DNA of 64,000 nucleotides, taken from Sphingomonas aurantiaca (GTDB lineage Bacteria > Pseudomonadota > Alphaproteobacteria > Sphingomonadales > Sphingomonadaceae). This document shows positions 51,778-61,628 of the stretch, one piece after another. How positions within the stretch are numbered: position 1 is the first letter of the stretch; each line of letters starts with the position of its first letter. The stretch covers positions 496,001 to 560,000 of the forward strand of contig NZ_QAOG01000003.1 in assembly GCF_003050705.1 (NCBI RefSeq), given 5' to 3'. The notes under the pieces are model-generated. The model did not search any database, was not told the DNA's origin, and worked only from the letters and a program-made list of their open reading frames with translations. Made by a program: the position numbers and the translations under genes.

Positions 51778-52483
51778 TGGCCTTCCGATCGATCGTCGCA
51801 GCGAGCAGGCCTATGGCTATGTCCTGGAGACGAGCGGGCTGACCAAGAGCTTCACGCAGGGTGGCGCGACGATCGACGTGCTGCGCGGCGTCGACCTCGC
51901 GATCGCGCCGGGCGAGATCGTCGCGCTGCTCGGGCCGTCGGGGTCGGGCAAGTCGACGCTGTTGCAGGCGGTCGGGCTGCTCGAAGGTGGCTTCCAGGGA
52001 TCGATCAAGATCGCGGGCACCGAGGCGTCGAAGCTCAACGCGCATGAACGCACGGTGGTGCGCCGCGACAGCTTGGGCTTCGTCTACCAGTTCCATCATC
52101 TGCTGCCGGATTTCAACGCGACCGAGAACGTCGTGCTGCCGCAGCTCGTCCACGGCGCCACGCGCGCCGAGGCGGATGCGCGGTCGGCGGAGTTGCTGAC
52201 GCAGCTCCGCCTTGGCCACCGCCTGACGCACCGGCCGAGCCAGTTGTCGGGCGGCGAGCAGCAGCGCGTCGCGGTCGCGCGCGCGCTCGCCAACAAGCCC
52301 GCTCTGGTGCTGGCGGACGAGCCGACGGGCAATCTCGACGAGCATACCGCGGACATCGTCTTCGCCGAATTCGTCCGGCTGGTCCGCGAACAGGGTACCG
52401 CGGCGCTGGTCGCGACGCATAACGAGCGCCTCGCCGCGCGGATGGACCGCGTGTTCCGGCTCCACGAGGGGCGGCTGGCGTGA
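51770..52483 (+). CDS. lolD: Lipoprotein-releasing ATPase LolD
   Basis: 237 residues: Walker [10 protein letters not shown], signature [14 protein letters not shown], Walker [14 protein letters not shown]-loop ATHN. The first about 20 residues ([18 protein letters not shown]) are an extra N-terminal tail typical of some alphaproteobacterial LolD. It is translationally coupled to lolC on one side and to the GNAT gene (GTGA overlap) on the other. Confidence 0.94.
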   Translation: MNNGLPIDRRSEQAYGYVLETSGLTKSFTQGGATIDVLRGVDLAIAPGEIVALLGPSGSGKSTLLQAVGLLEGGFQGSIKIAGTEASKLNAHERTVVRRDSLGFVYQFHHLLPDFNATENVVLPQLVHGATRAEADARSAELLTQLRLGHRLTHRPSQLSGGEQQRVAVARALANKPALVLADEPTGNLDEHTADIVFAEFVRLVREQGTAALVATHNERLAARMDRVFRLHEGRLA

Positions 52484-53076
52484 GCTGGGACGCGACGCCG
52501 ACGCTCGTCGGGCGTCACGTCACGCTCCGCCCGCTGGTCGCCGACGACAAAGACGCGCTGGTCGCCGCCGCGTCGGCAGACGATCTGTGGGACTTGTTCT
52601 ACGCCAATGTCGCGATGATGAAGGCGCCCGACCGTTGGTTCGACGCCGCGTTCCGCGAGCAGGATTTCGGCCGCGCGCGGATCTTCGCGGTGGTCGCGGG
52701 CGGCACCGTGGTGGGCTCGACCCGCTTCATGCGGATGAACGCGGGCAACAAGCGGCTTGAGATCGGCGGCACCTTCTACGCCACCGCGGTGCAGCGCACC
52801 GGGGTCAATACCGAGGCCAAGCTGATGCTGCTGACCCACGCGTTCGAGACGCTCGGCTGCGCATGCGTCCAGATTCGCACCGACAGCCTCAACAAGCGGT
52901 CGCAGGCCGCGATTGAGCGGCTCGGCGCGAAACGCGACGGCGTGCTGCGCGGGCATCAGGTGATGGCGGACGGCCGCTTGCGCGATACCGTCGTCTACAG
53001 CATCTTGGCGCACGAATGGCCCGGCGTGCGTCAGAACCTGACGTATCTGCTAAGCCGCCACGGGAGTGCTGCATGA
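52480..53076 (+). CDS. GNAT N-acetyltransferase (RimJ/RimL type)
   Basis: 198 residues in the RimJ/RimL style: [20 protein letters not shown] at the N-terminus, [22 protein letters not shown] as the acetyl-CoA-binding motif region, and the closing [15 protein letters not shown]. The GTG start overlaps the lolD stop and the stop overlaps the gpx start by four bases, so it belongs to the lolCD-gpx operon. Substrate unknown. Confidence 0.85.
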   Translation: MSWDATPTLVGRHVTLRPLVADDKDALVAAASADDLWDLFYANVAMMKAPDRWFDAAFREQDFGRARIFAVVAGGTVVGSTRFMRMNAGNKRLEIGGTFYATAVQRTGVNTEAKLMLLTHAFETLGCACVQIRTDSLNKRSQAAIERLGAKRDGVLRGHQVMADGRLRDTVVYSILAHEWPGVRQNLTYLLSRHGSAA

Positions 53077-53552
53077 CCGCGATCACCGAATTCACCGTCA
53101 AGGCCGCCGACGGCACGCCCGCCGCGCTCGAGGCGTATCGCGGCAAGGTGCTGCTGATCGTCAACACCGCGTCGAAATGCGGTTTCACGCCGCAATATGA
53201 AGGGCTCGAGGCGCTCCACCGCGACTATGCCGCGCGCGGGTTCGAGGTGCTGGGGTTTCCGTGCAACCAGTTCGGCGGGCAGGAGCCGGGCGATGCCGCG
53301 GAGATCGCGAATTTCTGTTCGCTGACCTACGACGTGACGTTTCCGGTGTTCGCGAAGGTCGACGTCAACGGTGGGGCGGCGGATCCGTTGTTCGAGCGGT
53401 TGAAGGCGGATGCACCTGGGGTGCTGGGGTCGAAGGCGATCAAGTGGAACTTCACCAAGTTTCTGGTCGATCGGGAGGGGAGGGTGGTCGATCGGTACGC
53501 GCCGACGACCAAGCCGGCGGATATTCGGGTGGATATCGAGAAGCTGCTGTAG
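53073..53552 (+). CDS. gpx: Glutathione peroxidase family thiol peroxidase
   Basis: 159 residues: catalytic Cys36 in NTASKCGFTPQY, then VLGFPCNQFGGQEPG with the catalytic glutamine, and IKWNFTKFLVDREG with the tryptophan and asparagine of the tetrad. It lacks a selenocysteine signal. It reduces peroxides with thioredoxin or glutathione. It is the last gene of the lolCD-GNAT-gpx unit; repeats follow. Confidence 0.93.
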   Translation: MTAITEFTVKAADGTPAALEAYRGKVLLIVNTASKCGFTPQYEGLEALHRDYAARGFEVLGFPCNQFGGQEPGDAAEIANFCSLTYDVTFPVFAKVDVNGGAADPLFERLKADAPGVLGSKAIKWNFTKFLVDREGRVVDRYAPTTKPADIRVDIEKLL

Positions 53553-53600
53553 AACTTCCGCTACCACCGGCACTTCGACTGCCACCCCTGCACCCCCATA

Positions 53601-53704
53601 CCACCCCGGCGAAGGCCGGGCCCCAGTTGGAAAGGTCGCAGTAACAAAGCGTAGACCTTAGTTAGCAACGTCCCCCAACTGGGCCCCGGCCTTCGCCGGG
53701 GTGG
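53601..53704. repeat. ~104-bp palindromic element, type A copy 2
   Basis: Terminal inverted repeats CCACCCCGGCGAAGGCCGGG / CCGGCCTTCGCCGGGGTGG of about 30 bp around a 44-bp centre with a weaker internal stem (GTAAC...GTTAG). Type B copy 2 follows 31 bases later. Confidence 0.9.
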
Positions 53705-53735
53705 TGTTTGGGGGGGGCACCCGCGAGAAGAAGCG

Positions 53736-53790
53736 TGCTCCCCCGCGAAGGCGGGGGCCCAGACTGGGCTCCCGCCTTCGCGGGGGAACA
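53736..53790. repeat. 55-bp palindromic repeat, type B copy 2
   Basis: Arms CTCCCCCGCGAAGGCGGGGG and CCCGCCTTCGCGGGGGAACA around CCCAGACTGGG. Exact 55-bp length, near-identical to the other copies. It lies in a 510-base gene-free stretch between gpx and dnaE made mostly of repeats. Confidence 0.9.
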
Positions 53791-53852
53791 ATGCTACCGA
53801 ATATTCGAGTGCGCCCGTCTTGCGTGCCGGCGCCGTCCTCAACCCACACTCC

Positions 53853-53935
53853 CGTCATCCTGACGAAAGTCAGGATCCAGAGCCACGCAGTCCGTCGCCC
53901 GCGGCTCTGGATCCTGGGTCGAGCCCAGGATGACG
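53853..53935. repeat. Palindromic repeat, CGTCATCCTGACG type
   Basis: 83 bp: CGTCATCCTGACGAAAGTCA and ATCCTGGGTCGAGCCCAGGA stems flank GGATCCAGAGCC/GGCTCTGGATCC. A composite REP-like unit whose layout parallels that at 59311-59393 but with a different sequence. Confidence 0.85.
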
Positions 53936-54062
53936 GACGAAGCTTGGGCGGAGGCGCCGCAAGCCCCGCCGTCCACACTCCCACCTCAATTCATCGCGTC
54001 CCAGCCCTGCTCATCCCCCAACGCGACTGGTCGAATCACGCCCGAGCGCCTACCTGCTATCG

Positions 54063-57000
54063 ATGCATTCCGGTTACGTCCCGCTCCGCGTCTTCTCCTG
54101 CTACACCATGCTCGACGGCGCCATCGATCCGAAGGCGATTGCCAAGCAGGCGCGCGCGCTGGGCTTTCCCGCGGCGGCGCTGACCGACCGCAACGGGCTG
54201 TACGCCGCGATGGCCTATTCGGACGCCGCCAAGAAGGACGGCGTGCAGCCGATCATCGGCGTGATGCTGGGCCTCAGCCGCCCCGACATGCCCGACGGCG
54301 TCGCCACCCCGTTCGACTGGATCGCGCTCTATGCGCAGAACGCAAAGGGCTACGACAACCTCTGCGCACTCGTGTCGATGGCGCATCTCGACCGCCCGAT
54401 CGAAATGCCCGCGCATGTCGATTTCGCCGCGCTCGAACGCCACACCGACGGGCTGATCGCGCTGACCGCGGGCGGTGAAGGCGGTCTCGCGCGGCTGTTC
54501 GCCGAAGGCCAGCCCGACCGCGCCCGCGCCTATCTCGACCGGCTGCAAGGGCTGTTCGGCGACCGCCTCTATATCGAGCTCTCGCGCCGCGGCGATGCGA
54601 CCGAGATCGCCGCGGAGGAAGCGCTGATCGACATCGCGTACGAACGCAACCTGCCGCTGGTCGCGACCAACCCGTGCTGCTTCACCGAAAGCGCGTTCGG
54701 CGACGCGCACGACGCCATGCTCTGCATCGCGCACTCGACCTATGTCGAGACCGAGGACCGCATCCGCAGCTGCCCCGAAGCATGGATGAAGCCCGCGCCG
54801 GTGATGCACGAGATGTTCGCCGACCTGCCCGAGGCGATCGCCAATACGCTGGTCGTAGCCCAGCGCTGCGCGGTGATGGCGCCGTACCGCAAGCCGATCC
54901 TCCCCAGCCTCGCCGGCGATATCGAGGGCGAGGCCAAGCTGCTGCGCGACGACGCCGAGGCGGGGCTCGAAAAGCGTCTGGCACGCATCACCGAGCTCCA
55001 TGGGGAAGGCGAGGACGGCTGGCGCGAGGTGTATCGCAAACGGCTCGCGTTCGAGGTCGACGTGATCGTCCAGATGGGCTTTCCCGGCTATTTCCTGATC
55101 GTCGCCGACTTCATCAAATGGGCGAAGGATCACGACATTCCGGTCGGTCCGGGCCGTGGGTCTGGTGCAGGCTCGGTCGTCGCCTGGGCGCTGACGATCA
55201 CCGATCTCGATCCGATCAAGCTGGGGCTGCTGTTCGAGCGCTTCCTGAACCCCGAACGCGTGTCGATGCCCGATTTCGACATCGATTTCTGCGAAACCAG
55301 GCGTGTCGAGGTGATCCGCTACGTCCAGGAGAAATACGGCCGTGATCAGGTCGCGCAGATCATCACCTTCGGGAAACTGAAGGCGCGCGCGGTGCTCAAG
55401 GATACCGGCCGCGTGCTGCAGATGAGCTATGGCCAGATCGACCGGCTGGCCAAGCTGGTGCCCAACCACCCGACCGATCCCTGGACGCTCGAGCGCGCGC
55501 TGAACGGCGTCGGCGAGCTTGCCAAGGAATATGCCAACGACAATGGCGTGCGAAAGCTGCTCGATCTGGCGATGAAGCTGGAGGGGCTGCCGCGCCACTC
55601 GTCGACGCACGCCGCGGGCGTGGTGATCGGCGACCGGCCGCTCGCGCAGCTCGTGCCGCTCTACCGCGATCCGCGTTCGGACATGCCCGTCACGCAGTTC
55701 GACATGAAATATGTCGAGGGCGCAGGCCTCGTGAAGTTCGACTTTCTCGGGCTGAAGACGCTGTCGGTGCTGCAGAAGGGCGTCCAGCTGCTCGCGAAGC
55801 GCGGCGTCAAGGTCGATCTCGACGCGCTCGAATGGGATGACGCCGGCGTCTACGCGCTGCTCCAGAAGGGCGACACGGTCGGCGTGTTCCAGCTCGAATC
55901 GGAGGGCATGCGCCGCACGCTGTCCGCGGTTCGTCCGTCCAATTTCGGCGACATCATCGCGCTCGTGTCGCTGTACCGACCGGGCCCGATGGACAATATC
56001 CCGTCGTTCGGCCGTCGTAAGAACGGCACCGAGACGATCGAATATCCGCACCCCGCGCTCGAGACGATCCTGTCGGAGACCTACGGGATCTTCGTCTATC
56101 AGGAACAGGTCATGCAGGCCGCGCAGATCCTGGCGGGCTTCTCGCTCGGCGGCGCCGATCTGCTGCGCCGCGCGATGGGCAAGAAGATCAAGGCCGAGAT
56201 GGACGCGCAGCGCGCGATCTTCGTCGAGGGCTGCGCCAAGGTGAACAACATCCCGAAGGCGAAGGCCAACGAGCTGTTCGACTTGATCGACAAGTTCGCA
56301 GGGTACGGCTTCAACAAGAGCCACGCGGCCGCCTATGCGCTGCTCGCCTATCAGACCGCGTGGCTGAAGGCGCATTACCCGCACGAATTCTTCGCCGCGT
56401 CGATGTGCTACGATCTGCACCAGACCGACAAGCTGGCGATCTTCACCGACGACATGCGGCGTCTGGGCATCGCCACGCTGCCGCCCTGCATCAATGCGAG
56501 CCAGGCCGAGTTCGACGTCGAGGTGTTGCCCGACCCCGAGGAAGAAGACTGTTCACCCGCAAAGGCGGGTGCCCAGACTGGGTCCCCGCCTTCGCGGGGA
56601 AACAATCTGGCGGTGCGCTATGCGCTGGGTGCGCTGAAGTCGGTCGGTGAGGGCGCGATGGAGAAGCTCGTCGTCGAGCGCGTCCAGAACGGCCGGTTCG
56701 GCGGGCTCGATGAACTCGCCAAGCGGGTCGATCCGCGGCTGCTCAACAAACGCCAGCTCGAGACGCTCGCCGCCGCGGGCGCGTTCGACGGGCTCGACCT
56801 GAACCGCGCCGGCATCCATGCCACCGCCGAGACGATCCTTGCGATCGCTGCGCGGACGCACGAGCAGAAGACCAGCGGGCAGGGCGGTCTGTTCGGCGAT
56901 GCCGAGCCCGCGGGCGACGCGATCAAGCTGCCGCCGTCGGTGCGCTGGACGCTCAGCCAGCGGATGGACCAGGAGAAGGAGGCGTTCGGCTTCTATTTCT

Positions 57001-57620
57001 CCGCGCACCCGGTCGATCGCCACCGCCACATCGCCAACAGCCACGGCGCGCGCGCCTATACCGCGCTGTCCGAACTCAACATCCCCGACGACGGCAGCCG
57101 CGCGGGCGCGACCATGGCGGTGCTGGTCGAGGACGCGCGCTACCGCACGTCCGCGCGCGGCAAGCGCTTCATGATGGCGCAGTGTTCGGATGCCAGCGGC
57201 CAGTTCATGGCGACGTGCTTCGACGAGCAGGTCTCGAAGGATCTGGAGGAAGCCGCCAAGGCCGGCGGCTGCGGGCTCATCACCGTCGAGCTCGATCGCA
57301 AGCCCGGCGAGGACACGCCGCGCGTCAGCATCAAGCGGATCCAGCCGTTCGAGGGGCTCGCCAACCTCGCGCGGTTCCAGGTCGTGGTGACGATCTCGGA
57401 CATGGCCGCGTTCGCCGGACTGGCATCGTTGCTCGCCGACCATCGCGGTGCGCGCGGCGAGGTGCGGGTGAAGGCGCAACTGCCCGATGGCGAGCTGTGC
57501 GTGCTGCTCGGCCGCGACTTCCTGCTCGACGGCGAACTTGCGGAGCACATCGAGTCGTTGCACGGTGTGACCAAGGTGGAGCTGAAGACCTCTGAAACGA
57601 GGCTTGCTCTGGTCGGATAA
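54063..57620 (+). CDS. dnaE: DNA polymerase III alpha subunit (with repeat-derived insert)
   Basis: Replicative polymerase, 1185 residues. PHP domain at the N-terminus (VPLRVFSCYTMLDGA, AAALTDRNGLYAAM); polymerase palm with PGRGSGAGSVVAW and the catalytic aspartates in MPDFDIDFCE (about 400-409); fingers; the helix-hairpin-helix region; and an OB-fold near 1000-1080. At 56550-56604 the frame reads straight through a 55-bp intergenic-type repeat, adding about 19 residues ([18 protein letters not shown]) between the fingers/tau-binding part and LAVRYALGALKSVGEGAME. The frame is preserved, so the protein is probably functional. Confidence 0.95.
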   Translation: MHSGYVPLRVFSCYTMLDGAIDPKAIAKQARALGFPAAALTDRNGLYAAMAYSDAAKKDGVQPIIGVMLGLSRPDMPDGVATPFDWIALYAQNAKGYDNLCALVSMAHLDRPIEMPAHVDFAALERHTDGLIALTAGGEGGLARLFAEGQPDRARAYLDRLQGLFGDRLYIELSRRGDATEIAAEEALIDIAYERNLPLVATNPCCFTESAFGDAHDAMLCIAHSTYVETEDRIRSCPEAWMKPAPVMHEMFADLPEAIANTLVVAQRCAVMAPYRKPILPSLAGDIEGEAKLLRDDAEAGLEKRLARITELHGEGEDGWREVYRKRLAFEVDVIVQMGFPGYFLIVADFIKWAKDHDIPVGPGRGSGAGSVVAWALTITDLDPIKLGLLFERFLNPERVSMPDFDIDFCETRRVEVIRYVQEKYGRDQVAQIITFGKLKARAVLKDTGRVLQMSYGQIDRLAKLVPNHPTDPWTLERALNGVGELAKEYANDNGVRKLLDLAMKLEGLPRHSSTHAAGVVIGDRPLAQLVPLYRDPRSDMPVTQFDMKYVEGAGLVKFDFLGLKTLSVLQKGVQLLAKRGVKVDLDALEWDDAGVYALLQKGDTVGVFQLESEGMRRTLSAVRPSNFGDIIALVSLYRPGPMDNIPSFGRRKNGTETIEYPHPALETILSETYGIFVYQEQVMQAAQILAGFSLGGADLLRRAMGKKIKAEMDAQRAIFVEGCAKVNNIPKAKANELFDLIDKFAGYGFNKSHAAAYALLAYQTAWLKAHYPHEFFAASMCYDLHQTDKLAIFTDDMRRLGIATLPPCINASQAEFDVEVLPDPEEEDCSPAKAGAQTGSPPSRGNNLAVRYALGALKSVGEGAMEKLVVERVQNGRFGGLDELAKRVDPRLLNKRQLETLAAAGAFDGLDLNRAGIHATAETILAIAARTHEQKTSGQGGLFGDAEPAGDAIKLPPSVRWTLSQRMDQEKEAFGFYFSAHPVDRHRHIANSHGARAYTALSELNIPDDGSRAGATMAVLVEDARYRTSARGKRFMMAQCSDASGQFMATCFDEQVSKDLEEAAKAGGCGLITVELDRKPGEDTPRVSIKRIQPFEGLANLARFQVVVTISDMAAFAGLASLLADHRGARGEVRVKAQLPDGELCVLLGRDFLLDGELAEHIESLHGVTKVELKTSETRLALVG
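56550..56604. repeat. 55-bp type B repeat inserted in dnaE
   Basis: TGTTCACCCGCAAAGGCGGG, CCCAGACTGGG centre, then CCCGCCTTCGCGGGGAAACA. Full-length 55-bp match to the intergenic type B copies with a few changes in the left arm. All three plus-strand frames were inspected: the dnaE frame has no stop across it. Confidence 0.92.
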
Positions 57621-57638
57621 CAGCTTGGGAGAGCGGGA

Positions 57639-59231
57639 ATGCTGGGTGGAATGCAGGATTTCGAGCTTCGTGTTCCCCGGCTGATCGACCATGCGGCGCG
57701 CGAACACGGAGCGAGGGAACTTGTCAGCTACTGGGCCGATGGGCGCGAGACGCGCACGACCTGGTCGGGCATTGCCCGCGACGCGCGCAAGCTCGCGCAG
57801 GCGCTCGAAAAGCTCGGCGTCGCGGCCGGTGACCGCGTCGCGACGCTCGCGATGAACCATGCGCATCACCTCGTCGCCTGGTACGGCACGATCGGGATGG
57901 GCGGCGTGATCCACACGATCAACCCGCGCCTGTTCGACGAACAGCTCGTATACATCGCCAACCACGCCGAAGACCGCGTGATGCTCTACGACAAGGCATT
58001 CCAGCCGCTCGTCGACCGGCTGCGCGGCCAGTGGACCAGCGTCCGCCATTATATCTGCTTCGACGATCTTGGGCCCGACGGTTTCCAGGCGCTGCTGGAT
58101 GCCGAGGATGGCGACTATGATTGGGTCGAAGGGCCCGAGCGCGATCCGTGCATGCTCTGCTACACCAGCGGCACCACGGGTAATCCCAAAGGCGTGCTCT
58201 ACACGCACCGATCGACCATGATCCACGCGATGGCCGAGGTCGCGCCCTGGGTGTTCGATCTCTCGCCAAGCGCGGTCGTGCTGCCGGTCGTGCCGATGTT
58301 CCACGCCGCCGCGTGGGGGCTGCCGTTCGCCTGCGCGCTGTCGGGGGCGAAGGTCGTCTATTCCGCGGTCAACGATCCCGCGGTGCTGTGCCGGCTGATG
58401 AACCAGGAGCGCGTGACGCATTCGGCGGGTGTGCCGACGGTGTGGCTCGCGATGTTCGGTCATATGGATGCGACCGGCCAGGCGCCCGAGCATCTCAAGC
58501 TGGTGACGATCGGCGGCTCGGCGGCGCCGCGCGCGATGATCGACCGGATCATGCGGATGGGCGCCGATGTGAAGCACCTCTGGGGCATGACCGAGACCTC
58601 GCCGATCGGCACCGCGGGCTTCGCGCCGCCGCACTGGGACGACATGACGCATGACGAGAAGCTCGATCTCGTCGGCAAGCAGGGCAGCGTCCCGTTCGGG
58701 ATCGAACTGCGCATCGTCGACGACGCGGGGAAGGTGCTCCCGCGCGACGGGTCGATCGCGGGCAAGCTCCAGGTCCGCGGGCCGTGGGTAGTGCAGCGCT
58801 ATTTCGGCGCGGACGCGGATGCGGTCGACGCTGAGGGCTGGTTCGACACCGGCGACGTCGCGATGCTCCACGGCGACGGCACGATGCAGATCACCGATCG
58901 CTCGAAGGACGTCATCAAGTCGGGCGGCGAATGGATCAGCTCGGTCGATCTCGAAAACGCAGCGGTCGGGTGTCCCGGCGTCGCGGAGGCGGCGGCGATC
59001 GGCGTGTATCATCCCAAATGGGACGAGCGCCCGCTGCTGATCGTCGTCCGCAAGCCCGGCAGCGAGGTTGCGGAGCAGGCGATCCTCGATCACCTGGCAG
59101 GGCATGTCGCCAAATGGTGGTTGCCCGACGCGATCGTGTTCGTCGACGAGTTGCCGCATACGGCGACGGGGAAACTGCTCAAGACGGCGCTGCGCGACCG
59201 GTTCAAGGATTTCGCGCTGGCCGCGGTGTAG
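57639..59231 (+). CDS. Medium/long-chain fatty acyl-CoA synthetase (AlkK-like)
   Basis: 530-residue adenylate-forming ligase. The AMP-binding P-loop is [20 protein letters not shown]; further motifs are [31 protein letters not shown] and [13 protein letters not shown] (C-terminal lysine). The closest style is the AlkK-type chain-length-medium acyl-CoA synthetase ([20 protein letters not shown]). It could feed fatty acids into beta-oxidation or lipid synthesis. It stands alone after dnaE. Confidence 0.9.
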   Translation: MLGGMQDFELRVPRLIDHAAREHGARELVSYWADGRETRTTWSGIARDARKLAQALEKLGVAAGDRVATLAMNHAHHLVAWYGTIGMGGVIHTINPRLFDEQLVYIANHAEDRVMLYDKAFQPLVDRLRGQWTSVRHYICFDDLGPDGFQALLDAEDGDYDWVEGPERDPCMLCYTSGTTGNPKGVLYTHRSTMIHAMAEVAPWVFDLSPSAVVLPVVPMFHAAAWGLPFACALSGAKVVYSAVNDPAVLCRLMNQERVTHSAGVPTVWLAMFGHMDATGQAPEHLKLVTIGGSAAPRAMIDRIMRMGADVKHLWGMTETSPIGTAGFAPPHWDDMTHDEKLDLVGKQGSVPFGIELRIVDDAGKVLPRDGSIAGKLQVRGPWVVQRYFGADADAVDAEGWFDTGDVAMLHGDGTMQITDRSKDVIKSGGEWISSVDLENAAVGCPGVAEAAAIGVYHPKWDERPLLIVVRKPGSEVAEQAILDHLAGHVAKWWLPDAIVFVDELPHTATGKLLKTALRDRFKDFALAAV

Positions 59232-59310
59232 GTCGGCGACGCGGGGCGGCGGCGGCGGGACTCGCCGCGCGACTGACGTTTGATACACCAGAGTCGACCA
59301 CAGCACCGCC

Positions 59311-59393
59311 CGTCATCCCAGCGAAAGCTGGGATCTTCGCGTGGCGTGCGCTGTGGCCTGAACCGGGAGATCCCAGCTTTCGCTGGGATGACG
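59311..59393. repeat. Inverted pair of CGTCATCCCAGC palindromes
   Basis: Two copies of CGTCATCCCAGCGAAAGCTG in opposite orientation, 83 bp in total, separated by about 30 bp (CTTCGCGTGGC...). The same unit, single, is at 14660. Confidence 0.85.
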
Positions 59394-59452
59394 GTGGTGG
59401 CTGGTGCGCGGGGTGGCTGGGGGATGCTTCGCGCGTGCGGTTCTCGCTTCCT

Positions 59453-59507
59453 TGTTCTCCCGCGAAGGCGGGAGCCCAGTCTGGGTCCCCGCCTTCGCGG
59501 GGATACA
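59453..59507. repeat. 55-bp palindromic repeat, type B copy 4
   Basis: TGTTCTCCCGCGAAGGCGGG arm, CCCAGTCTGGG centre and CCCGCCTTCGCGGGGATACA. It lies just upstream of rutB, in a 361-base gene-free stretch that holds only this repeat and the pair at 59311. Confidence 0.9.
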
Positions 59508-59592
59508 CACTTGTTTGGGGCTGGCTGGATACGCTTCCACCCCAGATCATTTCGCACTTGCACAATGCCCGCGATGCAGCGAGCTTGTCACA

Positions 59593-60321
<729 letters not shown>

Positions 60322-60333
60322 TCGATTCTCCCT

Positions 60334-60412
60334 TGTTCCCTCGCGAACGCGGGGCCCAGGAATCACGAACGATATCGCCTGCGACCCTGGACCCCCGCCT
60401 TCGCGGGGGAAC
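60334..60412. repeat. Longer variant of the type B repeat
   Basis: TTGTTCCCTCGCGAACGCGG at one end and CCCCGCCTTCGCGGGGGAAC at the other, with a 79-bp span because the centre is about 24 bp longer and unrelated. It lies in the rutB-rutC spacer. Confidence 0.75.
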
Positions 60413-60447
60413 GGCTTGGCCATGATGAGCACGTAGAAGGAAAACAC

Positions 60448-60831
60448 ATGCCGTTCGACGCCATCAACCCGCCGCAGTTCCCGACCCCGATCGCGCCCTA
60501 TTCGGCGGCGGCGAAGGCCGGCAACACGGTTTACGTCTCGGGGGTGCTGGCGCTGGGCGAGGGCGGCATCGTGCTGCATGTCGGCGACGCCGCGGCGCAG
60601 ACCCGCGCGGTGCTGGAGACGATCGAGACCACGCTCGAGGCCGCGGGCGCGACGATGGCGGATATCGCCTTCAACCACATCTTCCTGAAAGACCTCGCCG
60701 ACTATGCCGCGTTCAACACGGTGTATGCGGAGTATTTCCCCGGCCCCAAGCCCGCACGCTACTGCATCAAGACCGAGCTGGTGAAACCCGACTGCCTTGT
60801 CGAGATCGCCAGCATCGCCCACCTCGCCTGA
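60448..60831 (+). CDS. rutC: RutC, RidA-family aminoacrylate deaminase
   Basis: 127 residues of the RidA/YjgF fold: [30 protein letters not shown], and [20 protein letters not shown], with the Arg-binding region typical of RutC. It deaminates 3-aminoacrylate. The stop overlaps the rutD start (TGATG). Confidence 0.9.
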   Translation: MPFDAINPPQFPTPIAPYSAAAKAGNTVYVSGVLALGEGGIVLHVGDAAAQTRAVLETIETTLEAAGATMADIAFNHIFLKDLADYAAFNTVYAEYFPGPKPARYCIKTELVKPDCLVEIASIAHLA

Positions 60832-61619
60832 TGCCCGACGCAGGCGGCATCCACTGGGAGTCGCACGGCCAGCCGGAGGGGCCGGTGATCCTGTTGTCGA
60901 GCGGTCTTGGCGGATCGGGCAGCTATTGGCAGCCCAATCTCGCCGCGCTCGCCGCCCGCCACCGCGTCATCACCTATGATCACCGCGGCACCGGCCGCTC
61001 CGATCGCCATGTCGCGGGCGATCTCACCGTGGAGGCGATGGCCGCCGACGTCGTCGCGCTGATCGATGCGATCGGGCTCGATCGCTGCACCTTTATCGGC
61101 CACGCGCTCGGCGGGCATATCGGCCTCGCGCTCGCGCTCGCAGCGCCCACCCGGCTCGACCGGCTCGTCGTCATCAACGGCTGGGCCAAGCTCGACCTCC
61201 ACACCGCGCGCTGTTTCGACACGCGGCTCGCACTGCTGCGCAACAGCGGCCCGCGCGCCTATCTCCACGCGCAGCCGCTGTTCCTCTACCCGCCGCAATG
61301 GATCGCCGATCACCATGATGCGCTCCAGGACGAGGAGGAGGCGCTGCTCGCGCACTTCCCCGGCGCGGACATGATCGAGCGGCGGGTGGCGGCGGTGCGG
61401 CGCTTCAACATCGCCGGCCGCCTCGACGAGATTCGCGTGCCGACGCTGCTGGTCGCGTCGGACGACGACATGCTGGTGCCGCCGTCCGCTTCCGAAAAGC
61501 TCGCCGCCGGCATCCCCGGTGCGCTGCTCGCGCGGATGGCGGTGGGCGCGCACGCCTGCAACGTGACGCGGGCGGCGCATTTCAACATGTGGCTGCTCGA
61601 CTGGCTCGACGGCGAATAG
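60831..61619 (+). CDS. rutD: RutD, alpha/beta hydrolase
   Basis: 262 residues, alpha/beta hydrolase fold: ILLSSGLGGSGSYWQPNLAA, TYDHRGTGRSDRH, and the elbow FIGHALGGHIGLALALAAPT. The elbow carries Ala where a serine nucleophile is expected, as in the E. coli RutD; the catalytic His is in VGAHACNVT. In the pathway it helps remove the aminoacrylate/carbamate product. It overlaps rutC and precedes rutA by nine bases. Confidence 0.92.
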   Translation: MPDAGGIHWESHGQPEGPVILLSSGLGGSGSYWQPNLAALAARHRVITYDHRGTGRSDRHVAGDLTVEAMAADVVALIDAIGLDRCTFIGHALGGHIGLALALAAPTRLDRLVVINGWAKLDLHTARCFDTRLALLRNSGPRAYLHAQPLFLYPPQWIADHHDALQDEEEALLAHFPGADMIERRVAAVRRFNIAGRLDEIRVPTLLVASDDDMLVPPSASEKLAAGIPGALLARMAVGAHACNVTRAAHFNMWLLDWLDGE

Positions 61620-61628
61620 GAGCGGCAT

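Noticed and set aside
53553..54062. CRISPR array
   Set aside because: Repeats here are different palindromic elements, not equal-length direct repeats with unique spacers, and no cas genes are nearby.
54057..56420. Minus-strand frame of 787 codons opposite dnaE
   Set aside because: No recognisable motif; the dnaE frame carries all polymerase motifs.
56553..59306. Long minus-strand frame (917 codons) over dnaE and the acyl-CoA synthetase
   Set aside because: It crosses two real plus-strand genes; the composition is that of an antisense shadow.
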